A stretch of DNA of 64,000 nucleotides from Paulownia fortunei (Eukaryota > Streptophyta > Magnoliopsida > Lamiales > Paulowniaceae): assembly GCA_019321725.1 (NCBI GenBank), contig CM033113.1:14260001-14324000 (forward strand). Reading direction: 5' to 3'. Below, piece after piece: positions 36,268 through 47,100 of this stretch. The number at the start of each line of letters is the position of its first letter. The first letter of the stretch is position 1. The notes under the pieces were generated by a model. It did not search any database. It had not been told where the DNA came from and saw only the letters and a program-made list of their open reading frames with translations. Both the position numbers and the translations under genes were made by a program.

Positions 36268-37238
36268 TGCCATCAGGGTTGTTGAAGCCTTTGTTGATTC
36301 CAGAGTGGAAATGGGAGCACATTATAATGGACTTTGTGCTTGGATTACCTAGAACACAAAAGGGGTATAATTCCATATGGGTGATTGTTGATAGATTAAC
36401 TAAATCAACCCATTTTCTTTTAGTGAAATCCACATACAATATGGACCAGTATGCTCAACTATATATTAAAGAGATAGTCAGATTACATAGGGTGCCCGTT
36501 TTAATAGTATCTGACAGAGATCCTAAGTTTACAACTATATTTTGGAAGAGCTTACACAGTGCCATGGGAACAAAACTTGCATTCAGTACAACATTTTATC
36601 CACAAAGTGGCGGGCAATCAGAAAGGGTTATTCAGATATTAGAGGATATGTTAAGAGCTTGTGTGCTAGATTTTCAAGGGAGTTGGGATGTAAAACTTCC
36701 ATTAGTGGAGTTTACTTATAATAATAGCTACCAATCAACAATTGGAATGTCGCCTCATGAAGCATTGTATGGAAGGAAATGTAGATCTCCAGTTTATTGG
36801 GATGAAGTTGGAGAACGAACCCTACTTGGTCCAGAAATAGTTCAACATACCGCTAAGGTAGTGGAGAAGATACGAGAGAGAATGAAGATTGCGCAGAGTA
36901 GACAGAAAAGTTATGTAAATAAACGGAGAAAAGATCTAGAGTTTGCCATTGGGGATCATGTGTTCTTAAAAGTAGCTCCCATGAAAGGTGTTATGAGATT
37001 TGGAAAGAAAGGAAAACTCAGTCTGAGGTATGTCGGCCCATTCGAGATTCTCAAAAGAGTTGGTGATAAAGCTTATAGAGTGGCCTTACCTCCATCATTA
37101 TCTACTGTTCACAATGTTTTCCATGTGTCTATGTTGAGAAAGTACATTTCAAACCCTTCTCATGTGTTAAGTTATGAACCGTTGGAATTGACTCATGATT
37201 TAGCCTATGAAGAGAAACCAGTGCAAATTCTAGATTAG
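36261..37238 (+). CDS. Element F integrase, 5'-truncated polyprotein with intact frame
   Basis: An open frame of about 325 residues covers the integrase catalytic core and C-terminal module of a Ty3/gypsy polyprotein, which inserts retrotransposon cDNA into chromosomes. The catalytic triad is visible as D24 (IIMDF), D85 (VSDRD) and E121 (GQSERV), with 35 residues between the last two, the DD35E spacing. The C-terminal part has YVGPFEILKRVGDKAYRVALPP-like sequence and NVFHVSMLRKY, the GPY/F module. The zinc-binding domain, RT, protease and gag are missing: the element is cut at about 36273, and the first few codons come from the E 3' UTR. The frame ends TAG 170 bases before the LTR. No stop or frameshift lies within it, unlike every other retroelement gene in the window. 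Confidence 0.9.
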   Translation: MLMPSGLLKPLLIPEWKWEHIIMDFVLGLPRTQKGYNSIWVIVDRLTKSTHFLLVKSTYNMDQYAQLYIKEIVRLHRVPVLIVSDRDPKFTTIFWKSLHSAMGTKLAFSTTFYPQSGGQSERVIQILEDMLRACVLDFQGSWDVKLPLVEFTYNNSYQSTIGMSPHEALYGRKCRSPVYWDEVGERTLLGPEIVQHTAKVVEKIRERMKIAQSRQKSYVNKRRKDLEFAIGDHVFLKVAPMKGVMRFGKKGKLSLRYVGPFEILKRVGDKAYRVALPPSLSTVHNVFHVSMLRKYISNPSHVLSYEPLELTHDLAYEEKPVQILD

Positions 37239-37390
37239 AAGGAAAAAGAATTGAGAACGAAAAAGATTTGACTTGTTAAAATATTATGGAGGAATCATTC
37301 TATAGAAGAGGCCACATGCGAAAGAGAAGAAGAAATGCAGAGCAAGTATCCGAATTTATTTGGTACGTCAAATTTCGAGGACGAAATTTT

Positions 37391-37407
37391 TATAAGGAAT
37401 GAAGGAT
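37391..37407 (+). other. Polypurine tract of element F
   Basis: ATAAGGAATGAAGGAT lies directly before the LTR start TGTAATGCCC and after the GAGGACGAAATTT motif usual in this group. Confidence 0.7.
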
Positions 37408-39705
37408 TGTAATGCCCAATTCTCAATTCTGTCATACATAACCAATAGTAAGCATTTTGTATGAATATGCATCTAATCAATATACATTATTGAATTATGG
37501 CATACAAATAGCATGATTGCACAAACATGAATAATTGTTATTATATGCTTCAGTTATGATTTAACATGCATTAGTATATGAAATATGAGATCAAACTTTC
37601 ATTTCTTGATTTAACATATTCCTTAAGTGCCCTTTTTGCAGTGAAAAGCTCGGTATCTCGGTTAAGGAAGATTGATGTGTTGAATGGCCATAAAATGAAT
37701 TATTTGTATTGCTCCATACTAGTTATATGATAAAGTGATTAATTGTCTAAATATTTACTTGAAATATGTTACATTGGCTAAGAACTAAAAGTATGCACAA
37801 TGGTGCAATTTGATTGGTTGATTGACTAGGTTGCATAAAACCATTCTAAACCGCATTGCACTTGATTATAACACCAAAGCATCAATTTTTGTCATCTCCT
37901 TAGCCCATGAACGTGGCTTTTGGCATGAGAAGACACCAAGCATGATGCAACCAGTCATCACCCTCCACTTACCTCTCTTTGAAAGGTCAAAGAAATTATT
38001 TTCATCCATATTTCTTGTGGAAGCACCTCAAAAATGACCAGACCTTATTCTCCTAAGTTTCTCCCAAATTTCTACACTCTCATACTCACAAAAGTTGAAT
38101 TCAATCCATAGGAATCCATAGAACACAAGCTAGAACAAGTTTCCATCCTTTTAAGCTTGAAAACCGTTGATTTTGAAGCTTAAATCCAACTTAATCAAGG
38201 TATATTATTTTTCAATGTTTCTTATGATGAATTTGTAGTATCTTGAATGGTTACATGTTTTAGTATGCTCTTGTATGATTGAAAACTTAAGTAAGTTACA
38301 CTTGAAGCCAAAACCAAGCTAGTTAAGCTAATTTTTAGCAAATTTGATAGTCTTGTGAAATTGTTTAATTTACTTGTTTCTATTGATTGTGTAATGCTTA
38401 TATTGTGTTTGGAAGTTTCTTTGAATGATTGAAAACAATAGCAATTAGTTTGCTTAATTGAAGGTTAGAATCAATTTAAGTTAGAATTAAGTTTACATCA
38501 TTTTAATCCGGATTGTGTTCATGTTTTAGGGGTTGCCCTAATAATTATGTTTGAATTATTAGTTATTTAAGGCTGCCCTAATGTTTAATGTCTTGAATTA
38601 GTAGTAAAATATGGAGTATGCATTATTTTTAAGGTTATGTAATTGATATGTAATTCTTTACAAAAGATTGAAAAGTGTATATAAACTTTAACTAGAATAG
38701 ACTAAATGATTTATAAAAAAGATATTAAATGGTACATGATTTGATTATATTAGGCCTTTAACACATCTTATCGTCCAAAGAGATTGGCCTTTTCACCTAG
38801 CACAAAGTGGACTTGAGGTAAGTTGAAACTTTCATTTAGTGTATCACAAGAATCATATAATGTTTGTTCATGTTTTAATGTGATTGTTGTTGTTTGTCAA
38901 ATGATGTAATGTTTGATGCATTTATGGTATGAAGCATGACACTATTAAGAGTATAATGAGGTTTTTGAAAAAAAAGTATGGTACTTGATTGATGGTCGGG
39001 TAGACAAGGGACGCGAGAGGGACCGACGGACCCAACAAATGGTGGCAAATACTTGAGATTGAAAAACCAGTATAGGAAAGCCACAATGAATGAGATAGAA
39101 TACGGCTAATACCTGAGGTTGAAAGACCAAGTATGGAAACCCCGTATTAGTTCTCTTATTGGCCAATTATTATGAACAGGTTCCGAAAACTATGGTCTAT
39201 CGCTATTAGTTAGGTACCACACTTCAAAGGCCCTAAAGAATGATTTATGAATGAAAGTTATTAAATAGAATATTGCATTTAATGATTTATGAGATTTGCA
39301 TATATGTTATTTGTTATTGCATCAGTTTCATCTTACTGAACCTTTAGCTCATTAGATTCATGTGATGCAGGTGGAAATGTACAGGTTTAGAGGTTGACTG
39401 AGTCTCCAGAGCAGTCGGACAGAGATTTGTTCATATGCCATGCTTCAACTTGTTTTGTAGTTTATTTTGAAAACTCTGTTTTATTTTTAAATAAGCCGTT
39501 CTGTTATGGTTTTGTAAACAGATGTACTCAGTTTTGATATATGTATATCGTTTGTTTAAAATGATTCAAGTTCTTTCTCTTATAGCTAAAAATGGGAACT
39601 TTTATAAAAAAAAATCATAACTCTAGTAAAGATGAAAAATTAGCATTTCTTGACTTAACTGTATCAGCTTGTTTAGTCTCTGCAGTTAGGTTAAGGGGTG
39701 TTATA
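37408..39705 (+). mobile_element. Element F 3' LTR
   Basis: 2298 bp from TGTAATGCCCAATTC to GGGGTGTTATA. It is preceded by a polypurine tract and the integrase frame, so it is a 3' LTR. No matching 5' LTR is in the window. Small open frames inside it match no known protein. Confidence 0.85.
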
Positions 39706-40620
39706 TGCCATTCTTTGATAAAGGTTCAAAGGGTAACTAGAAAATGAAAATATGATCATGGTAGGCTTGAAAGGCACAAACAAGTCAAAGATGGGTCAAA
39801 TCATTTCCATGTTTGCTAGTTATCTAGGATTTCACCTCAAAGAGTAATCAAACAAGTTCTAGAACACCACAAAATGACCAATATGACTCGTTGCAAGCAA
39901 AATCCAACACCAAGTAGCACGTAATTTGCAAAAATTTGACATAATGTGCTTAATGAAAATTCATCATTCATGATAAGGATCAAATACACACATAAAACTC
40001 CATGTCAAAAGACTAACAATCTTTCTTTCCTCTAAACTCTATACAATATCAATTAGGTATCATCATAGGCATTCGATAATCAAGTTATTCATTCAATCAC
40101 AAAACATAAACTTAACTAAGTTTTTCAACAAAGCATGCTTGCTCTTGGACTCTCATTGTATACAACATATGCAATTCACACACAAAGCTTCAACAAAATT
40201 GAAAATAATGGCTCAATTTTCACATAATGTTCAAACACACAAAATATAAGTCCTACCCCCAACTTTAAAATAAACATTGTCCTTAATATTTAAAGAAATA
40301 AAGTATATAAGAGGGGGAAAATAGGAAAGTCCCCTTTCAAATAGATGATGATCCTTAGAGTCCATGGGAGATCCACACATATCACCAAGGAGATGTCCAT
40401 CTACACAAGAAAAAAGAGACATGAAAGCACATGGGCTATTCACAAAAGTGAAAACGTAAATGAAGTAATGAATAGCTAAACAAAAGAAAGATTGGCATGC
40501 CTAAATCTAGAAATGGAACATACTTCAAAAACTAACTAATAAATTATTCAAAAAAAAAAGCAAAAAAAAAGCTTGGGTTACCTCCCAAGAAGCGCTTAGT
40601 TTATAGTCGTCAGCCCGACT
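39706..40620 (-). mobile_element. Element E 3' UTR, proximal part
   Basis: It is homologous to the complement of 53990-54720 in element G (for example the strings around CCATGGGAGATCCACACATA and AGTCCTACCCCC). It continues 35554-36267 across the F insertion. Confidence 0.75.
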
Positions 40621-41154
40621 ATGTTCTTTACCTTTCCTGGATCTAAAAATAAGTGTTTATCATGCCATGCCTTTGTGTTCTCTAAGAGTGTAGGTGAACC
40701 TTGTGGATAGGTAAGATGAGAATGATCTGAAGTAGCACCAAAGGTCTTTTAGACATCAACAAGTATATCCCTTATTACTGCGAATGGTTTGCTAATCATG
40801 GTAAAGATATACCTATCTTTTTCCATATTAAAGATTCAAAAATCTGTAGAGCACAGGAATTGGTCACCATTCCCAAGCATATCTTGAGTCACCTAGTAGG
40901 CTATACTGCATCTAGTGTATGCTTCCTGAAATTCAACAATGAAATTGAATTAGTGTTTGTATCTAGATTACATAATATAATTTCACAAGTAGAGTCTCTA
41001 ATTGGATAAGGGATAATGAAACTCCCTAAATCAGTAAACACTTGAGGTGGCTTCTCTTGCAAGATGGCATTGTTCTTTTCAATAGTTTTGCACTCCTTCA
41101 ATTATTGTTGCTGTGAGAAGATGTTCTCCCTATCCACCATGGAGTTTGACATAA
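40621..41154 (-). pseudogene. Element E protease remnant
   Basis: The minus-strand frame 40901-41101 gives VFTDLGSFIIPYPI and a degenerate active-site region (CNLDTNTNSISLLNF, where D-x-G-A-S is expected), so the protease is dead. RT, RNase H and integrase are missing between here and the 3' UTR. 40621-40900 has no clear match. Confidence 0.6.
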
Positions 41155-41159
41155 CCTTG

Positions 41160-43181
41160 TGTTAAAGTAGTGCCCGGCGAGCCAATTGATCTGGCTGTTC
41201 TTGTACTCTTGTGATTCATTCTTATTTATATTAATAACATTTAAATGGCAATCTTTATCTTAAATTCATCATAAGAATTAGATAAAGTCCTTAGATTACA
41301 CATAGCTATGGGGCGTGGTTGTGCATATGATGGTGATCGTGGAATATGCCTCTAAGGCTATGATTTTAAAACATTCCAAGTCAAGGATCAATGAGATGGG
41401 ATATCAATGATCTTGTTAAGACTTGCGCATACCATGCAAGCTCAAAAAGAGGATGCCTCGTTCCATAGGTATTAGTGTGGAGACACTAGTGCATGTATGA
41501 GAGTGCTTGTTGGGAACAAGTATACTGAACAACTCCACCTGAAAATTCTCAATTGGAAATATTCTATTATGAAATAAGAATTTTCTCATTATGATAGTGC
41601 AAGAATTGGTCTATATACTTGAGGCACTATGGTAACTTTATGCATGACATGTTGTACTTTGATGTATTTTTCGATTGCATGACAATCACAAGATGTTTAT
41701 ATTGGGTGTAATATCTTTATGTATGGAGATTAATGGGTGGCCAACAAAGGATCCATCACCTATCTAGATGAATAGGTGAATCTCCTATGTGTTCCACTGT
41801 ACTTAACTCTAAAATCCTTAGCCAAGGTTGGATGAAAATTAGACATGGGGTTTTCTAATTATTCATTATCGAGTCAAACTATTAGGAATGGAAACATAGT
41901 TATTGAGCTAATGGGATTTTGACTTAACATCCATGTCCTAGGCTTAATCGGGAGATTAGATTATGGAAGGACTATACTTGCATGGTATTTGTAATTGGAA
42001 TAGGTTTGCACATTCACCTTAGACTAGGAGTCATGATACATTGCTAGGTGCTTTCCATGTCTTATAGGTTCTTGGAATTAATGAGTTAATTCCAAGAGAA
42101 TTAATTAATTGGATTAATTAATCAGAATAATTAATTATTCAACTAAGTGACAAGAGTTGTCAACCCACGACTAGCTTAAATTGAACCTAAGGGGTCACAC
42201 ACAAAAGTTGGACAAGTATATTTTTAGCCTTGAAATTAATCTAAGTGTTGGATTAAATTAATTAATGGGGGTTAAATTAATTCCAGTATGGAATTAATTT
42301 AATTAATTAATTGGATTAATTGATTGGACCTAATTAGATTAGGGAGCTGAATTGAAATATTTAATTAATTGATTGGATCAATTAATTAAGATAGGCCTAA
42401 TTAATTAAATAAATTAATTTAATTGATTGGATCAATTAAAGTAGGGCCTAATTGATTAGTTAGGCCTAGGCCTATTAGGTGTGGGCTTATAGGAAGCCCA
42501 TCAGGAAATTAAATTAGGAATCCAATTCCTAGAGGAAGTTGAATTGGGAATTCAATTTTTAAGAGATAATAAGGAAAAAGGAAAATTCTTATGGGATAAG
42601 AAAACTTACTAAAATAGTTGGAGATAAGAAATGAAGAAGAGTCCTACATGAAAAGGACTTGTGGTAGCTTTTATTGACAATCTTCTGGAATGTTTTTTAT
42701 GGGAATTTTATTGCAGATTTTTGTAAAGAATAAACATGGAAAACAACCTCTCTCTCTTGAAGAAAAATAATTTTCGTCATCTCCAAAAATTCATCCCTCA
42801 TTTCCTTCCAATCTTCAAAAATTCACTAACATTTTATCTAGTTTAAATTCTTGATTCAATTGTTTAATTAAGAATTAAATTAAACACCTAAAACACTAAT
42901 TGTTAGTGTGTTCTTGTTCCAAACAAAATCATTCTAGGATAGAATTATCGAATCGAAAACTACTAGTATAGGATTCGGTTGCGAGTGGGCATCCAAGGTA
43001 TGGATACTATTAAGGGTTTCTGAAACTTTCTTACTTTAACTATCAGAAAACGCACAACTGAGTAATCACAAAAGGGTTTTGGGATTCATTTTAATTACAT
43101 GTGATGTAATGTATATTTATGTTTTTGAAAAATTTTAAATTCTACTGTGTATACATTTTACGGGATCACGTGATCCCAACA
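41160..43181 (+). mobile_element. Family B solo LTR with TSD CCTTG
   Basis: 2022 bp, TGTTAAAGTAGTGCCC... to ...GTGATCCCAACA, flanked by CCTTG at 41155-41159 and 43182-43186. No internal region is attached, so it is a solo LTR left by LTR-LTR recombination. It sits between the protease and gag parts of E. The centre (42060-42460) is an AATTAATT array. Confidence 0.92.
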
Positions 43182-43186
43182 CCTTG

Positions 43187-43990
43187 CTCTTCTTTGAGAG
43201 TTGAGAGCAAGAAGCTTTCAATGATAGCTTTTGGGATGGGCTTGATTAAATTACAACTAGGCCTTCTTCCTCTTCCACAAAAGGCATTTGTATTGTTTTC
43301 TTTTGTCCAATCTTTCCAAATTCATCAACTCTCATAGGGGATTCTAACTCTTCATCACTTTGTCAAAATATTAACATTACTATGCTCTTCTCTCACTCAC
43401 TTACCTCAAATGTGCAAGGTAAGTTTTCTTGTTGCTCATTAGCTAGTGCACTAGTCAACTCACTAAGTTGGGCTTCCAATCTCTAAAGTGATGTTAATGT
43501 AGCTTGTAGTCTCGCCTCAGTATTCTTCATGAATTAAGTCAGTAATATTTCCAAATTTGACTAATTCTCTTGTGGTAGATAAGTGAGTTTACACCATGTC
43601 ATATCGTGTTCATTTCCTGATGCAAAGTTCGGGTGAAGTTGCCATCTTTGATTGTATGTGTTGGAGAAAAGAATGCCATGTTGCTAATTGTAATCCCGCA
43701 TATATTGAGTATGATCGACATGTGCTGCCCATAAGATTGCTCATTGGGTATTCTGTTCCTGCATGGAAACCACTGTATGACTCTTGGATTGCAAAGGATG
43801 TACGAGTAGCATGTGCTGAAATATGTCAATCTTTATAGACAAGGCAACGATTTGGGTAATTAATGCTTCAAGGGGATCTACTGCATGACTTCTAAAAGTC
43901 CCCATTAATATGGCATATTCAGTTGGCCAATAATGTGTATATGTTGCCATCACTTCCAACAAAGTGCCTCCAAAACAAACAAACAAAATA
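43187..43990 (-). pseudogene. Element E gag C-terminal remnant
   Basis: Minus-strand translation gives pieces of the Athila-type gag linker (HYWPTEYAI, VDPLEALITQIVALS near 43850-43950) and the region before protease (LVKFGNITDLIHEE near 43540). Stops and shifts are frequent. Plus-strand frames over this stretch are shadows. Confidence 0.65.
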
Positions 43991-44128
43991 ACTAAAGTAA
44001 ACTAGAACAAAAGAACAAAAATAGAAAAAAGGAAACAAAAATAAAGCAAGAAAAATGGTCAAACTACAACTAAATAATCAACTTCAATATTGCAAAAACA
44101 TACTCCCTGACATCGACGCAAAAAATTT
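43991..44128 (-). other. Element E 5' UTR and primer-binding site (44103-44125)
   Basis: On the minus strand TTGCGTCGATGTCAGGGA follows the LTR end by a few bases and matches the TGGCGCC-type site at about 13 of 18 positions, as in family H. The capsid part of gag is missing between here and 43990. Confidence 0.65.
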
Positions 44129-47100
44129 GGTGTGGCTTGCACTTAAATGTAATTAAATTCTGCAAGTGTATGGGCCAACAAGTAATAAAGTGTATGAGTA
44201 TACGGATGTCGTGTTTCAAGAGAGTATGTGAGCAACTACTAAAGTATAAATAATTCAACTATATTTAATCTATAGAAATGTTTGGTTGATTAAATTGAAA
44301 GCTTAAAACTAAAAACTAACAAGCAATAAAAATAATAAAGAAAAATAGGGGATTAAAACATAGGTGACGAAGTACCAAGGCATTGGATTGCTGTTCTATT
44401 GCATTGTAAATTCTAATAAGTTAGTGAATAGGATTGATATTAATTTGTGTGATAGTGGGAACTCCAATATTATATGATACTCTTTTTCAAGATGTAACAC
44501 ACCTATTACTAGAAAGCAACTCGTATATTCCTATGCAAGTTTAGCTATCCAATCATATATTTGGCTTTGTGATTTCCTCTACCTTTTAACAATCAAGTCT
44601 ATTATTACTGCAAGTGTTGACTCCTATATTCCTATAGTGACCTAACCTAGAACACATACTACACGAGCACTTGTTGTAACACTACCTCCTAATCTCAATC
44701 ACAACAACAAGGTTCATCTCAAAACTGGCCAAATTTCAAGAAGCGTTAAGAACATAGGGCATGCTTATCAGAAAATCAAAAATCATCCACATCACATATG
44801 AGTCAACAATTCACAACTTCATAGAAACAACTTTCCAAGCCTTGTAAAAAGTAGTTTAGTTTATATTAAAATTAAGTAAGCACCTAGAGTTTCCCAACAT
44901 CATGATTCTTACAAATTTCTCAAAACTAAATAAAATAAAAGAAGAAATTAAAGTAGAAGATTACAACCACTAAGTGATTCTTCACTTCTTCAAAATCTTC
45001 AATGCCCAATGAAGTTGTTCTTTCCTTTATCTTGAATCCCCAATTCCTTAACGATAGGTGTGTGTCGTTTTGGTGTAGTGTGTGGAGATATATGGAAGAA
45101 AAGTGTGTAAGAATTTAGGTGTAGAGTGTAACACCCCCCAACACTAAATATAGATATTTATATAATAATAATTTTGAAAAGGTAGCACATGTGCATGCAT
45201 GTTTGTGTATATATATATATTTGTTTTATTTGTCAAATGTAGCACTGTGAGAAAATAGTAAAATATTTTCTCACATATAACCCTTTATTAGAAAAATCAT
45301 CGTTTATATAAAAACACAACACCCATTACAATCACGCTATTCTCAGACTTATTTACTATAAAATTTCAAGAGTTATATAGGACATGACATCCCAAAGTTA
45401 TAATATGATAGATTCAAAAATTAAAATAATAGCTTATACTTTAGGAAGAACATTTTGCATTTTGTAACCCTTTACCTATAGACAAAAATTTACACAATAA
45501 TAATGACTGTAAAAATTAGAATATGTCCACAACACAACTAGTAGGTCGTCATCCATATACACTAATCCTCAGAACCTATAGGAACCCAAACGGCTTGCCT
45601 AGTAAGTTCATGGTATTAAGTATTACCAGGCTCACCTACATTGCATAAACTATATGAGCTAACGCTCAACAAGTACAAATTATGCATGTCAAAGAATAAT
45701 TATAATATCAAGTCATGCATCTCGATATGCTATGCCCACAATGCAATTCTATGCATCAAAATATTTCTCTCAAAATTATTTCTTTTTTAGGCCCCTGACC
45801 AATGCTACTATCCCATGAATCGAAAAAGAGCTCTACACACCGCCATAATCTAATGGTCAATAATGATATTAGCATGCAAATCCATGCAATCTCATAAACA
45901 TGCAAATCCATGCAGGCGAACCTGCAAATCTATGCATACAACCAAGCAAATCCATGCATGCTTTAGTTCACTAGTCATTTTCAACAAAATATTTTTCTTT
46001 CTTAGAATCACGCCGCATGCACGTGCCAATGCCCATGTATGTATGCTTAATGGACATGAATAACAGTAATGCGTGGCTTCTACTATGCACATATGACCCT
46101 TGATATTATATATAAATCACACATTTAATATGTCTATGCATTGTAGTTGCAAATGAATCTTTACTTACCTTTGATCAGTTGTGTGTTACCTCTAGATTTC
46201 TTAAGTATTACTCCCCAACCTTAGATGTGAAATAATTTGTAAAAATACAAGATATAAATCACCATCCTCAATTAACAAGTTCATTATACCTAATGTAGTA
46301 TAAAGATCTTGAATCTCAGTTTAACTAAACAACCTTACCACTTAAAAACTATAACTAAATACAACCTTCTACGCACCTTTGTTCGACATCTTAAATGTAT
46401 ACTAACCTCATTTATTTGATGTATTATAACTCTTATAACATCCCCCTAAATGTTAGGGATCAAATGCACCACATCTATGTTGGAACATGTTAATGAACCA
46501 AATGGGACAAATTCACAATTTCACATTTTTTTGTTGTCACATTAGTTTGCATGATGATTTTGACACCCATAGACATATTCATTCACTCCCCAATTTTTAT
46601 CACACTTAGATAACATAAAAAAAAATGTAACCATGTCATAGAATGGCTAAAACTCATGGATATAGTTTCCCAAGTTTAGCTCCCTTCACAGCATACTGAA
46701 ATAGATTTTTCCTACCGTGACAGTTTTGTGCACTTCATGACATTAATGGTTTTGACACCCTTACGTATATTCAATCACTCCCAAAGTTTTTCCACACTTA
46801 GAAAACATATACACAGAGACAACCAGGTTATATTTTTTCCAAAACAAATGGATTTAATGCTGCAAAACGATTCCCCTTAACACAGGACATAATCTGAAAT
46901 TCGATGGTGACGGTTTTGAGCATCGCTTCAATATCATGCCCTATTTCAGTTTCTAACCAATAAAAATTTATTCAAATACTATTAACTCGTATATGAATAT
47001 GTATATGATGATAATTATAGGTTTTATTCAACATACCATACACTTTTGAAGCCCAAAACACAAGAAAACAGCAAGGTGACAATTTCTGCCACAAGTATTT

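Noticed and set aside
36268..36272. TGCCA read as a clean target-site duplication of F
   Set aside because: The same bases fit the expected F coding sequence and the comparison with G implies loss of host DNA, so a simple duplication is not established.
35939..36352. 137-codon open frame ahead of the F integrase
   Set aside because: It runs through a pyrimidine-rich tract of the E 3' UTR and encodes mostly Phe, Leu and Ser. It overlaps the F junction in another frame and has no domain.
43596..43986. Overlapping plus- and minus-strand frames
   Set aside because: The minus strand matches gag linker sequence of E; the plus-strand frame is its shadow.
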